The translations under genes and the position numbers were made by a program. A stretch of 64,000 nt of DNA from Paenibacillus monticola (GTDB lineage Bacteria > Bacillota > Bacilli > Paenibacillales > Paenibacillaceae). This document shows, piece by piece, positions 42,701 through 52,069 of the stretch. The notes below the pieces were generated by a model that was not told the origin of the DNA, did not search any database, and saw nothing but the letters and a program-made list of their open reading frames with translations. The stretch spans positions 62,001 to 126,000 of the forward strand of contig NZ_WJXB01000008.1 in NCBI RefSeq assembly GCF_009664975.1. The letters are read 5' to 3'. Every line of letters starts with the position of its first letter. Position 1 is the stretch's first letter.

Positions 42701-43861
42701 ATGGAAATAGAGAAAGAATCAGCTGATCGTAAGCGCAAACGAAGTATTCAGGTCGTGTTCATTGTTTTTATGGGAATGTTAATTTTTTTTACGCTGTTCA
42801 GCAACACGCTGCAGTCGCTGACCTTACCGAAAGTGAGAACGGAAAAGCCGATTAACGGAAGTCTTGTATTTACATTTGAAGGCAGCGGTGTACTGCTGTC
42901 AATCGCCCAAGCTAAACTATCAAATGCTGCTGGCTGGAAGGTCCGGAAGCTTCTCGTGAAAGAAGGAGAACGTGTAAAGAAGGGGCAAAAGCTAATCCTC
43001 TATGACAGCAAATCTGCCGAACGGGAATTGGAGGATGAAATAACCAACTTGGATAAGCAGAAAATCGAGCAGCAGAATATTCAAGATCAGTTCATCCAGT
43101 CGACCCTGGAAGGAGATGAGCTGAAGATTCGGAGTGCCAGACGCGCTATTGAAACGGGGAAACTTGGACTAGCCACGCAGGAACGTAAAATTAACGAGTT
43201 GAGAGACCATCTAACTAGCGAACGGGAAATGACTGCTCCGTTCGATGGCATTATAACAAAATTGAATGCCGTCCAAGGGTTAATTTCAGCTGGAGAACCT
43301 GATGTTCTTATTTCAAACAGCAGCCTAGGTTATCAACTGGATATTTTGGCAGATTCAACGCTGTTGTCCAGCTTAGGGATTTCTATCGGAGAGAAGATAG
43401 AAGTTGGGGTACATACTGTCCAAGAACAACAGATCCGTATGGTCGACGGTACGATTGATGAAATTGTGAATGCAGAACCGCGTCTCGAGAGCGCAACTAG
43501 TGAAGAGGTAGGCAAGACCCTAACGGTCCCTCAGAAGGCTCTCCGCATAAAGGTCTTTAATTCTGAACTGAAGGGAGGTGAGCAGGCAGAAATTGCCCTC
43601 GAGAAAAACTCGGACCAAGCGGGATTGCTCATTTCCAATGAAGCTGTTCATCAGGATCGTGACGGCAAGTTTGTGTATAAAATTGAGCAGCAGCAGGGTG
43701 CGTTAGGTAATGTCTTTGTTGCTCGTAAAGTCCAAATTCATACTAGTGAAACAAATGACAAAGAAATGATGATTCAAGCGGATAACCTCTATGAGGATGA
43801 TCTGATTATTCTGGAAAGCAGTGAGCCTCTACAAGATGGAGATCGAGTTCGTCTGCAGTAG
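42701..43861 (+). CDS. HlyD/RND-type membrane-fusion (periplasmic adaptor) protein
   Basis: 386 residues from ATG 42701 (AGGAG 11 bases upstream); the frame also opens at ATG 42623 overlapping the permease stop but with poor spacing. A basic cytoplasmic start, one transmembrane anchor (VVFIVFMGMLIFFTLFS), a lipoyl-like segment (VKEGERVKKGQKLILYDS), coiled coil (about 100-170), second lipoyl half (MTAPFDGIITKL) and beta barrel. Adaptors of this type normally serve efflux pumps. Its place between sugar-type importer permeases and a binding protein is unusual. Confidence 0.85.
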   Translation: MEIEKESADRKRKRSIQVVFIVFMGMLIFFTLFSNTLQSLTLPKVRTEKPINGSLVFTFEGSGVLLSIAQAKLSNAAGWKVRKLLVKEGERVKKGQKLILYDSKSAERELEDEITNLDKQKIEQQNIQDQFIQSTLEGDELKIRSARRAIETGKLGLATQERKINELRDHLTSEREMTAPFDGIITKLNAVQGLISAGEPDVLISNSSLGYQLDILADSTLLSSLGISIGEKIEVGVHTVQEQQIRMVDGTIDEIVNAEPRLESATSEEVGKTLTVPQKALRIKVFNSELKGGEQAEIALEKNSDQAGLLISNEAVHQDRDGKFVYKIEQQQGALGNVFVARKVQIHTSETNDKEMMIQADNLYEDDLIILESSEPLQDGDRVRLQ

Positions 43862-43899
43862 CTAAGCCTTTATACGATAAGATTATAGGAGGAATTCAT

Positions 43900-45204
43900 A
43901 TGATGAAAAAGTGGCTATGGGTGACATTTATGGGTATTCTAATGACGATAATGACGGCATGCGGTTCGGGAGGCAGTGGGAAATTGGCAAGCACGGAGGA
44001 ACCGGTCGTTAAAGAGGGGAAAACAGTCGTTACTTTGTCTATGCAAAAGTCGAACGCATTCTACGAGATGGTAGAGAAAAAGTTTGAAGCGAAGTATCCG
44101 GACATAGATTTGCAAATTCAGACTTCGACTGATTTTGAAAAATACCAAAAAACGACGAATGCAGCGATATTATCAGGGAAAAGCGCGGATGTTTTTGAGA
44201 TAAGCAGCCTGCCTATCGATGATTACGTAAGCAAAAATCTTCTCCTGAACATGGATGATTCCATGGAACAAGACAAAACACTGAATAAAAGTGATTTGCA
44301 AATGAACATTTTGGAACCTTTGAAAGTGAACGGCGGCATGTATGCTATGCCTTCCGGGTTCTTCCTGCGAGCGTTCGTAGGCGATGGCGACATCCTTAAG
44401 AACACGAACATCGATGAGAAGAACTGGACATGGCAGGATTTCGAGGAGATCTCGAAGGAACTTATGCAAAAGGAGGGGGGCAGTGGCAATGAACGCCGTT
44501 ATGCCTTAGCGAATGACCCGCCGGAAATGCTCCTGCAAGAAATGGTCGTGGATAATTATACCGCTTTCGTTGATCATGCAGCAAAACAGGCAAAGTTCGA
44601 CTCGCCCTTATTCACCGAAATAATGCAGCAAATCAAAAAGATGTACGATGATAAAGTCATGACTTCAGAACCGGCAGAGGTCGGCAAGCAATTGTTCTAT
44701 TCTACTGTTGTGCAATCGCCAGCAGATCTTATAAATGCTCCGCATACCCTTTTCTCAAATCCGTTGCTTCTGCAAAAACCAGGACAAACGGGTGGAATGA
44801 GGATTATCGCTCCATCTCGGTTTGCGATACAAGCTAAATCGCCAGTCAAAGAGGATGCATGGAAGTTTATCGCTTTCCTGTTATCTGAAGAAGTGCAATC
44901 CCTACAAGAAAGATAAGGGTTTTCACTGCTTAAATCTGTGAATGAGAAGCAGTTGAACGACATTCAGGAACAAGTTGCAAGTAGTACCTACAAGCTTCCG
45001 AGCGGGAAAGTATCTAAGGTGTCGGACGAAGAATTTACGCTGTTCAAACAACTCATTAGTACAGCGGATAACTATACGGAGATGGACGGTAGTGTGATTT
45101 CCATTCTAGGAGATGAGTCCAGATCATTCTTTAGCGGACAAAAGTCTGTAGAGGAAGTGGTGAATCTGATCCAGAACCGGACGACAACCTATTTAAACGA
45201 ATAG
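43900..45204 (+). pseudogene. ABC solute-binding lipoprotein interrupted by an in-frame TAA
   Basis: ATG 43900 (AGGAGG upstream) starts a lipoprotein signal with lipobox MTAC (Cys21), then a family 1 extracellular sugar-binding domain (VVTLSMQKSNAFYEMVEKKF). The frame stops at TAA 44914-44916 in LLSEEVQSLQER-stop-GFSLLKSVNEKQ, then continues in the same frame for 96 codons to 45204 with normal coding quality (the piece from 44938 looks like a separate ORF but is the C-terminus). A nonsense substitution in an otherwise intact 434-residue gene is the simplest reading; the truncated 338-residue product may be nonfunctional. Sequencing error is possible. Confidence 0.82.
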
Positions 45205-45218
45205 GAAAGATTGAAACT

Positions 45219-45250
45219 AAAAGCAGCCCACCTTGTGCGCTGCTTTTTTA
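45219..45250 (+). terminator. Terminator of the ABC operon
   Basis: AAGCAGC / GCTGCTT arms followed by six T. Confidence 0.85.
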
Positions 45251-45274
45251 ATCGGGTATAGGAGTGGGAAAAGT

Positions 45275-45970
45275 ATGAGGCTTATCACGATTCTGATAGC
45301 AGATGACGAGCCAGAGATCGCGGATCTGGTGGCCTTGCATTTACAAAAAGAGGGATATCATATTGTCAAAGCAGCCGATGGGAAAGCCGCTATGCAGGCT
45401 ATTCAATCGCAGTCGATAGATCTGGCTATTTTGGATATTATGATGCCTGGACTGGATGGGTACGAGGTCACCCGTCAAATACGGGAGCAGTATCATCTGC
45501 CCATCATTTTTTTGAGTGCCAAAACCTCGGATCTTGATAAAATTACAGGCCTGGTAATGGGGGCAGACGACTATATGGTGAAACCGTTTAATCCGATGGA
45601 ATTGGTGGCTCGGGTGAATTCTCAGCTGCGTCGTACCCTGTTGTTCAGTCAACCTGCAGCTCTGAATAAACTCGTATTGGAAACGGGTGGATTAATAATT
45701 TCTCCTGATCAGCATACGGTTACTCTATATGGTGAGGCTGTTAAGTTAACGCCGAAGGAGTTTGACATTCTTTATTTGCTAGCCAGTCATTCCAAGCAAG
45801 TCTTTAGCGCCGAGAATATTTTCCAGCAGGTGTGGGGCGAAGCTTACTATGAGAGCGGCAATACGGTTATGGTGCATATACGCACTCTGCGGAAGAAGCT
45901 TGGAGAGGACATCAATAAGCATAAATTCATCAAGACCATTTGGGGCGTGGGGTATACGTTCAATGAATAA
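45275..45970 (+). CDS. OmpR/PhoB-family response regulator (VanR-like)
   Basis: 231 residues from ATG 45275 (GGAG nine bases upstream). Receiver domain with ADDEPE, phospho-acceptor Asp in LAILDIMMPGLDGYE and Lys in MVKPFNPMELVAR; C-terminal winged helix (VKLTPKEFDILYLLASHSKQ, then VHIRTLRKKLGED and IKTIWGVGYTF). It resembles VanR-type regulators. Overlaps the kinase start by 8 bp. It sits between two copies of a shared promoter element, suggesting it controls both flanking units. Confidence 0.93.
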   Translation: MRLITILIADDEPEIADLVALHLQKEGYHIVKAADGKAAMQAIQSQSIDLAILDIMMPGLDGYEVTRQIREQYHLPIIFLSAKTSDLDKITGLVMGADDYMVKPFNPMELVARVNSQLRRTLLFSQPAALNKLVLETGGLIISPDQHTVTLYGEAVKLTPKEFDILYLLASHSKQVFSAENIFQQVWGEAYYESGNTVMVHIRTLRKKLGEDINKHKFIKTIWGVGYTFNE

Positions 45971-47060
45971 GAGCAACCGAAGCTTTCGGACCACGATGAT
46001 TCTGCTGCTGGGCTTAAGTATGCTTTTGTCCGGTGGGATTACATATGGGGTCTATCGAATCCTGCAGCTCTATTATGCCGGTGTTCGCCTGGAAGATCCG
46101 GTGGCCAAGTATCGTCACTTTATGAGTAATATCGGGGATATTTATTTTTTTCTGATCCTGTTCATTCCATTGGCTATTCTTTTTTTCTTTTTGTTCACTA
46201 AGCCGTATCTTACCTATTTTAATGAAATCTCCAAGGGAATCCATCATCTTGCCAATGGTGAATTTAAGAATCGGGTGTTTATTTCCTCAAAAGATGAGTT
46301 CAGAACCATTGCTGAGGATCTTAATCTGGCGAGTGAAAAGCTGCAAGAGGCCGTGGAAAAAGGGGATTTAGCCGAGAATAGCAAGGATCAGTTGGTCGTG
46401 AATTTGGCTCATGATTTACGCACACCTCTTACTTCAGTATTGGGTTATTTAGATTTAATTCTTACGGATGAAGGGCTGGCAGAGGAGCAAATCAAACATT
46501 TCATCTCGATTGCCTTCAACAAATCTCAACGTCTGGAGAAGCTGATTGATGGCTTGTTCGATATTACTAGAATAAACTATGGTATGCTGCCTGTCGAAAA
46601 GAAGCAAATAGACGTTAGTGAGCTACTGAGGCAATTAAATGAGGAACTGTATCCTGTGTTCGAGAAAAATTACCTAATTTCCAGGCTCAATATTACGCCT
46701 AACCTATACATTTCTGGCGATGGAGAATTGTTGGCACGTGTATTCGAGAATTTACTGACCAACGCCACCCGTTACGGGAAGGAAGGACTGTATGTAGATA
46801 TCAATTGCCATCTGGATTCAGGGCATGTAATCATTCAGGTTATCAACTACGGGGGACATATTACTCCAGAAGATTTGCCGCATATCTTCGATATGTATTA
46901 TACGAGTGACCGGGCACGAACACACCAAGAGGGCAGTACGGGTCTGGGCCTGTTCATTGCTAGAAATATTGTGGAGCAGCATGAGGGGACCCTTTCGGTC
47001 GAGAGTAGTGTGGTGCGGACCTTATTTGAGGTTCAACTGCCGCAAGCGTCTAATATTTAA
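45963..47060 (+). CDS. Sensor histidine kinase (VanS-like)
   Basis: 365 residues from ATG 45963, overlapping the regulator stop; the open frame back to 45849 is a shadow. Two transmembrane helices (about 14-34 and 65-85) with a short extracytoplasmic loop, HAMP-like linker, HisKA H-box LAHDLRTPLTSVLGYLDLI, N-box ENLLTNATRYG and G-box GSTGLGLFIARNIVEQHEG. The short sensor loop is typical of VanS-like kinases that sense membrane or cell-wall perturbation. Forms an operon with the regulator. Confidence 0.93.
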   Translation: MNKSNRSFRTTMILLLGLSMLLSGGITYGVYRILQLYYAGVRLEDPVAKYRHFMSNIGDIYFFLILFIPLAILFFFLFTKPYLTYFNEISKGIHHLANGEFKNRVFISSKDEFRTIAEDLNLASEKLQEAVEKGDLAENSKDQLVVNLAHDLRTPLTSVLGYLDLILTDEGLAEEQIKHFISIAFNKSQRLEKLIDGLFDITRINYGMLPVEKKQIDVSELLRQLNEELYPVFEKNYLISRLNITPNLYISGDGELLARVFENLLTNATRYGKEGLYVDINCHLDSGHVIIQVINYGGHITPEDLPHIFDMYYTSDRARTHQEGSTGLGLFIARNIVEQHEGTLSVESSVVRTLFEVQLPQASNI

Positions 47061-47110
47061 GAAAAATTTTAGATTAGTCCTGCTTTTTCTTAAACAGTTT
47101 TCTCTATTCT
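47055..47110 (+). promoter_or_regulatory. Shared 56-bp regulatory element, copy B
   Basis: Gap-free match (about 44 of 56 bases) to 40757-40812, overlapping the last codons of the kinase gene and preceding the VanZ-like gene. Downstream, AGGAG (47131-47135) serves a seven-codon ORF (MKKWGFF, 47143-47166). Confidence 0.65.
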
Positions 47111-47205
47111 GAGGATATAAGGAATGAGGGAGGAGACAGTTGATGAAGAAGTGGGGCTTTTTTTGAAACAGTGAATACACATAAAGAGTTCGAAGGAGGT
47201 TGCCT

Positions 47206-50200
47206 GTGAGAACCCATATATGTAAGCCGAAAATGATTTTGACTGCGGGATTTATCGTGTATCTGTATGTATTAATCAAGGTGATCCTATTTAAGTGGGG
47301 TTCTGTTGACATCCACGTTCTACTTTACCAGCTTCAGCGTACTCTCGACCAGCCTAATCGTATCTTCGATCGACAAGGAAACTATATTCCATTTAAGGAG
47401 ATCATAAAAGAGATCCACAGTCTATCCATCTCCCATCCATTTTTATCGACGAATCTTATTGGCAATATTCTGATCTTTATTCCATTGGGGCTCTTCATAC
47501 CTCTGCTTTTCACATCAAGAGGGGCGTCCTTCGTAAAGATATTTATGCTCCCTCTACTGCTAAGCTTATGTTTCGAAGTTACACAACTGCTATTGTGTAT
47601 TGGCACATTTGATGTAGATGATCTCATATTGAACACTGCTGGTGGAATCGTTGGGTATGCGGCCTCAAGATCGTTTGCGATGATGAAGAAACCGCGATCT
47701 CATAAGGATTTGGTATTATCCCCAAATGAGAAAACGAATGTAGTTTTACTTCAAGGAGGGGATTTCTTGTATACACGAAAAAAGGCGTATGCTGCAATAA
47801 TGCTAAGTATAGCGGTCCTTAGCCAGTCGTTAGCATACAGAGCGTACGCAGCATCCGTAGACACTTCATCCATCACAGCAGCGTCTACTCTGGACAAACT
47901 CGGCCCTATAACTCTGAAGAGTAGCGTGAGCGCGAAGCTGACCGATGTTGGCTTTTTTGCACAGGATAGCGGAAACATTTTAATATACACACTTAACTAT
48001 TACAACGGAAGTAGCAGTCCGGTCAAGCTTTTCGATTATTTCTCCAGGGTCACTACCCCGGGTGGAGCTATTATTCAAGGAAGGCCGCTTACAAATAGTG
48101 CTACTATCCAATCCATCGCTGCCAAGAGTAGCCAGTCCATCACCTATTTCGTGAACATGGGTAAGGCTACAAAGGTCAATGGTGTCAAAATCTCACTATA
48201 TGGTTGGGATTTCAGCAGTGCGGATTATCAGAAAAGGTTGGGCACGATTATAGTTCCAAGTGCGTATTCGGCAGCCCTAGGCAGAGGGCAGAGTAAAAAA
48301 ATAATTATAAACAATCTGCCGGTAACAACCAAAGCCGAAAGCTTACAAATCTATAAATTTAACGGAAAAGTATATGCCAAGATTGGTATCAGCTTTTCAA
48401 ACACAGGAGTTAAGATGCTCACTGATACAGGAATGAGGGGCTATCTCACTTCATCTGGAGGTTCGGTATTTGGACTGGCCCTGAACGATGCTAGTAGCGG
48501 ATTCAAGATCCAGCCTCAAGAGAAAAAGATTGTTTATTATTTGACTGAAATCCCTTCATATATGAAAACCGATAATATGTCACTACAGTTCGCGGTGGAG
48601 GACAGCACTCTAAGTATTTCTCTTCCTGTTATTACCTATAAACTGCCCGCCGCGGCGGCGGCTAATCTCGTTGTAGCAAGTAACGCTGTCAAAAAAATTA
48701 CGGTCCGCAGCAACACGGTCGAGACTCAACTAAAGAGTGCAACCGTATATTCAGAGAACGGAGTGGCTAAGTGGAGTCTTAAATTCCGTGTGAAGAACTC
48801 CGGCAATAAATCTGTGATTCTGCCAGCCTACGAGCTGGCCATAAAAGCCGCCGAGGGGTATACCTTTCCGGTGAACAGTAAAGCTTTTGCCAACCTGAAA
48901 TTAGAACCTCTAGAAGAAAAAGTGATCGATCTCAGCGCTGATGTGCCTCTGGAGCTGAGTCCAGGAACTCTGCAGTTGCAGATGACAGAACCCGCTGTGG
49001 CTGACAAGATTGTATTTCCCATTGCATACTACCAGATTCCCTATTCACTGCAAACAAACAACTTACTTGGGATGGAGTACACGGTGGAGAACAGCCTGGG
49101 AACCTTCGGTGTGAAGCTTAATTCGGTACAACGTCTGCCCTGGTCGGATGAAGATCAGCTTGTCACCAAAATAAGCATTCGCAACAGCGGAACAGCCGCT
49201 GTACAGCTCCCAGTGCTTACTGGGGTTATTAAAGCGGGAGAAAGTGATCTCAGCAGCACATCCCAGATCGTAACAGAAGATACACGGACCCTTCTGACTC
49301 CGAATGAAACAGCGGCGGTTTATATTGTAACCAATGTCCCTTATTCATATAGCTTCAATAAACTGAAGATATTACTTCAGGGTACGTCTGGCGGAGAAAC
49401 AACAAACTTCCTTACTTTGAATACCAGCCAGTTGGACAATACCATTGGGATATTAGCTGCGGGCGATGCCCTCCACATTGAACTTGCGGGTAAAAAAGCG
49501 GCAGTTCTGGAACGGTTAACCACCGTTTATAGCGGCACCCGTGCCAACCTTATGTATACCGAACTGGTGATGAACAGTGAAGAATCCCGCAAATTTGAGC
49601 AGACCCAGCTTGTTGCCTACTATAAAACACCGGACAACCAATATTACGAAGCTGAAGTCAATCAATCCACCACTGCCTTGAACGCAAATGGCAAAAGTCT
49701 CGTAACAGTCTGGAGTAAAATTCCACTTGCCGTAGACACCTCCCAGCTTATCCTTTGTATCGGTGAAGGTGTTGCAGAGGGCAAATTGGCTGCACCCGGG
49801 ATTAAACCAACAGCTTATATCAATATGGTAGGGCTGACTCTTAACAAAACCGTAGGCACTCCACAGAAGTCACTACTGGATATTGAGCTATTTCCTTATT
49901 CTTTATCCGTTACAAATACAACTGCAACTATATCGGAAGGCGAAGATACGTTAACCGCAGTGATGAGCTACAACTTGTCCCAAAGTGAGTTGTACGATGC
50001 CGGCGAGTACGAACATAAGCTTGTTCTGGAGCTAATTGACCCGTATGGACAAGCTACGGAGAAGATTTTGACCTTGGGTACTGATCTTTCCTTGGGAAAT
50101 CTTAAATCATTATCAACTACGATTAACAGCAACCTGTACAGAACACTCCGCGGAGGCTCTGTACGTCTGAACATCTATGATGAGTTTAAAGGCGAAAGAA

Positions 50201-50280
50201 TTTTGTTGGGAGGTCAAAACTATTCTCTTACTTATAAAGCAGTGAAGCAGCAGCAGACAACTGCCATCCCGAATTCGTGA
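47206..50280 (+). CDS. VanZ-like membrane domain fused in frame to a large secreted protein
   Basis: About 1024 residues from GTG 47206 (AAGGAGG six bases upstream). Residues 1-165 form a VanZ-like domain: four membrane segments with NLIGNILIFIPLGLFIPLLF, then SLCFEVTQLLL and DVDDLILNTAGGIVGY. No stop follows; instead, at 47767, a TTG with its own AAGGAGGG and a complete signal peptide (YTRKKAYAAIMLSIAVLSQS, cleavage near AYAA) begin an 837-residue secreted, beta-rich protein built of similar 110-150-residue modules. Either a stop was lost and two proteins became one, or both products are made. The secreted part has no domain I recognise. Confidence 0.75.
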   Translation: MRTHICKPKMILTAGFIVYLYVLIKVILFKWGSVDIHVLLYQLQRTLDQPNRIFDRQGNYIPFKEIIKEIHSLSISHPFLSTNLIGNILIFIPLGLFIPLLFTSRGASFVKIFMLPLLLSLCFEVTQLLLCIGTFDVDDLILNTAGGIVGYAASRSFAMMKKPRSHKDLVLSPNEKTNVVLLQGGDFLYTRKKAYAAIMLSIAVLSQSLAYRAYAASVDTSSITAASTLDKLGPITLKSSVSAKLTDVGFFAQDSGNILIYTLNYYNGSSSPVKLFDYFSRVTTPGGAIIQGRPLTNSATIQSIAAKSSQSITYFVNMGKATKVNGVKISLYGWDFSSADYQKRLGTIIVPSAYSAALGRGQSKKIIINNLPVTTKAESLQIYKFNGKVYAKIGISFSNTGVKMLTDTGMRGYLTSSGGSVFGLALNDASSGFKIQPQEKKIVYYLTEIPSYMKTDNMSLQFAVEDSTLSISLPVITYKLPAAAAANLVVASNAVKKITVRSNTVETQLKSATVYSENGVAKWSLKFRVKNSGNKSVILPAYELAIKAAEGYTFPVNSKAFANLKLEPLEEKVIDLSADVPLELSPGTLQLQMTEPAVADKIVFPIAYYQIPYSLQTNNLLGMEYTVENSLGTFGVKLNSVQRLPWSDEDQLVTKISIRNSGTAAVQLPVLTGVIKAGESDLSSTSQIVTEDTRTLLTPNETAAVYIVTNVPYSYSFNKLKILLQGTSGGETTNFLTLNTSQLDNTIGILAAGDALHIELAGKKAAVLERLTTVYSGTRANLMYTELVMNSEESRKFEQTQLVAYYKTPDNQYYEAEVNQSTTALNANGKSLVTVWSKIPLAVDTSQLILCIGEGVAEGKLAAPGIKPTAYINMVGLTLNKTVGTPQKSLLDIELFPYSLSVTNTTATISEGEDTLTAVMSYNLSQSELYDAGEYEHKLVLELIDPYGQATEKILTLGTDLSLGNLKSLSTTINSNLYRTLRGGSVRLNIYDEFKGERILLGGQNYSLTYKAVKQQQTTAIPNS
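47753..47769 (+). promoter_or_regulatory. Internal ribosome binding site and TTG start
   Basis: AAGGAGGG (47753-47760), six-base spacer, TTG (47767-47769), followed by a signal peptide. It decides whether the 837-residue secreted protein is made independently of the VanZ-like part. Confidence 0.8.
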
Positions 50281-50335
50281 CAGACCATACTAATGTGATA
50301 TTAACGTTATCGTAATAAATTATCCTTCAATTTCT

Positions 50336-50380
50336 AAAGGAAACGGGTACCGCCCATAAAGGGCGGTACCCGTTTCCTTT
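50336..50380. terminator. Bidirectional terminator
   Basis: Twenty-bp perfect arms (50336-50355 / 50361-50380) around ATAAA, T-rich on the plus side, between the convergent secreted-protein and GH30 genes. Confidence 0.9.
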
Positions 50381-50413
50381 TTGTTTGGAGCGAGCTTTTA
50401 CGCTCTGGATTAC

Positions 50414-51910
50414 TTAAGACGGATTGCCGACCCATTTATAAGTCATCACTGATTTGGCAGGGACATTCACTACGAACGATTGGCTGCCCCACTGAATCTT
50501 GACATTTCGAGCCGAGGTTTGCGGATTATAGGCCACAACAACCTTGGAGCCATCCGGATTCTTGAAGGCTACATTCTTCAGATCGTTGCTGCTGTTGGAC
50601 TGAATGCGGTAAGCACCCGGGACGACAAACTTACTGAAGTGGCCGAGCAGATAATATTGCTTGGTATAGGTGACCGCATTCTCTGGGTTATCGTTGCGAT
50701 TGTCGGAGTTCTGGATCGTGACCATCCCCCGGTTGGTGTTGTAAGCGGCAAGCAGTGCGGGACCATCCTTCTGATCTAAGGCGGCATTCCACAGGGTGAT
50801 CGATTTGGACCAGTTGCGTGTAATATTAATGAATTCCGAGATCATGTTGTCAAAACCTTGGGTAGTCCCGTTCTGCGGATCATTCCAAGTCCCGAATCCA
50901 CCCTCGGTGAACCAGATATCCTTGTCAGGATGAGCATTGTGCATGGAAGTCATCGTCGAGCCATCCCCACTGTCGTAATGATGGAAGGCGCTGCCAGAAA
51001 TATAATTGGCTTTGCCGGCGTTCTTTAGGTTCTGGACAACGGTGTTCGGAAAGCCCCAGTCCAGGAAGTTGTGATCAAAAGCGATGATCTTCGTATGGAT
51101 GCCGACGCTGCTAAGCGTAGGTCCCAGATAATCGCCGATAAAGCCAGTTTCATCCTGCTCATTCATTCCCATAGACGGATAAGCACCGGTTTCATATTTG
51201 GGTTCGTTCTGCACGGTGACGGCATAGATGGGAATGCCTTGTGCCTGATAGGCTTGAATGTATTTTTTGAAATAGTCAGCGTAGGTCTGATAGTACTCAG
51301 CCTTAAGCTTGCCACCGTTAAGTATGCCCGAGTATTTCATCCAGGCGGGAGCGCTCCAAGGGGATGCGAACACCTTAATGTTCGGATTCTTGGCGATGGC
51401 AGCCTTGACCATGGGCACGATATAAGACAAATCGCGGCCTATAGTGAACTGGCTGAGTGAGGTGTCTCCGGCTGTGTCGTCATACGTATAGGCCGACCAG
51501 GCAAAGTCCGAGCTGCCCATCGGCTGCCGCAGCACGCTCAGGCCGATGCCGCTAGTACCAAAGAGCTTCTCCATTACCTCGGCGCGTTTAGTGGCATTGA
51601 GTTTATAGTTGAGCAGCCAGGTTGAGGAATCGGTAAGCGAGACACCGAATCCATCCATCTGCTGGTAAGAGACGCCTTCGTTGACCGTGATGGTGTAATC
51701 GGCGCTGCTGGCGTTGGTACTGAAGGATTTATCGCCGATCCGGGTCAGCCGAGCACTGGTGCTGAGCCCGACAGCAGGTTCCGTGTTTGGATCAGAGGTG
51801 GAAATCCAGACCTCGGCCTGTTCTCCTGCGGCCGAGACCGGCCCCGCCGCAATGCTTCCGCTTACGGTGATTAGAGATGCAATCAGGGCAGTGAATAATA
51901 TTTTTCTCAT
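50414..51910 (-). CDS. Secreted GH30 family glycoside hydrolase
   Basis: 498 residues with a signal peptide (cleavage near PVSAAGE, residue 28). TIM barrel with acid/base Glu236 in TVQNEPKYE and nucleophile Glu336 in WFTEGGFG, plus QQMDGFGVSLTDSSTWLL and LSVLRQPMGSSDFAW of the family, and a C-terminal beta domain (KVVVAYNPQTSARNVKIQWG). The family includes glucosylceramidases and endo-beta-1,6-glucanases; a microbial glucanase role seems likely. AAAGGAG lies upstream of the start. A LacI operator at 52015-52030 and the adjacent LacI gene indicate substrate-inducible control. Confidence 0.92.
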   Translation of the reverse strand: MRKILFTALIASLITVSGSIAAGPVSAAGEQAEVWISTSDPNTEPAVGLSTSARLTRIGDKSFSTNASSADYTITVNEGVSYQQMDGFGVSLTDSSTWLLNYKLNATKRAEVMEKLFGTSGIGLSVLRQPMGSSDFAWSAYTYDDTAGDTSLSQFTIGRDLSYIVPMVKAAIAKNPNIKVFASPWSAPAWMKYSGILNGGKLKAEYYQTYADYFKKYIQAYQAQGIPIYAVTVQNEPKYETGAYPSMGMNEQDETGFIGDYLGPTLSSVGIHTKIIAFDHNFLDWGFPNTVVQNLKNAGKANYISGSAFHHYDSGDGSTMTSMHNAHPDKDIWFTEGGFGTWNDPQNGTTQGFDNMISEFINITRNWSKSITLWNAALDQKDGPALLAAYNTNRGMVTIQNSDNRNDNPENAVTYTKQYYLLGHFSKFVVPGAYRIQSNSSNDLKNVAFKNPDGSKVVVAYNPQTSARNVKIQWGSQSFVVNVPAKSVMTYKWVGNPS

Positions 51911-52014
51911 GAATCTAGAACTCCTTTCAAAATGGGGTTAGGCATTCACTTTGCTTCACGTCAGGATGCAAGACCGGGGCTGCTAACCTAGTCCTAGCAG
52001 GCAACACCACCTTT

Positions 52015-52030
52015 ATGTAATCGATTACAT
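52015..52030. promoter_or_regulatory. LacI-family operator before GH30
   Basis: ATGTAATCGATTACAT, perfect 16-bp palindrome with central CG, 105 bp upstream of the GH30 start. Confidence 0.88.
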
Positions 52031-52069
52031 TTTGCGACAAGTGGAACCGTTCAATATAAATTTATATAT

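Noticed and set aside
44914..44916. Programmed recoding such as selenocysteine at the in-frame stop
   Set aside because: The codon is TAA, which is not used for selenocysteine; no recoding structure was noticed.
44938..45204. Separate 88-codon gene after the solute-binding gene
   Set aside because: Same frame as the upstream ORF, no ribosome binding site, and sequence continues the binding-protein C-terminus.
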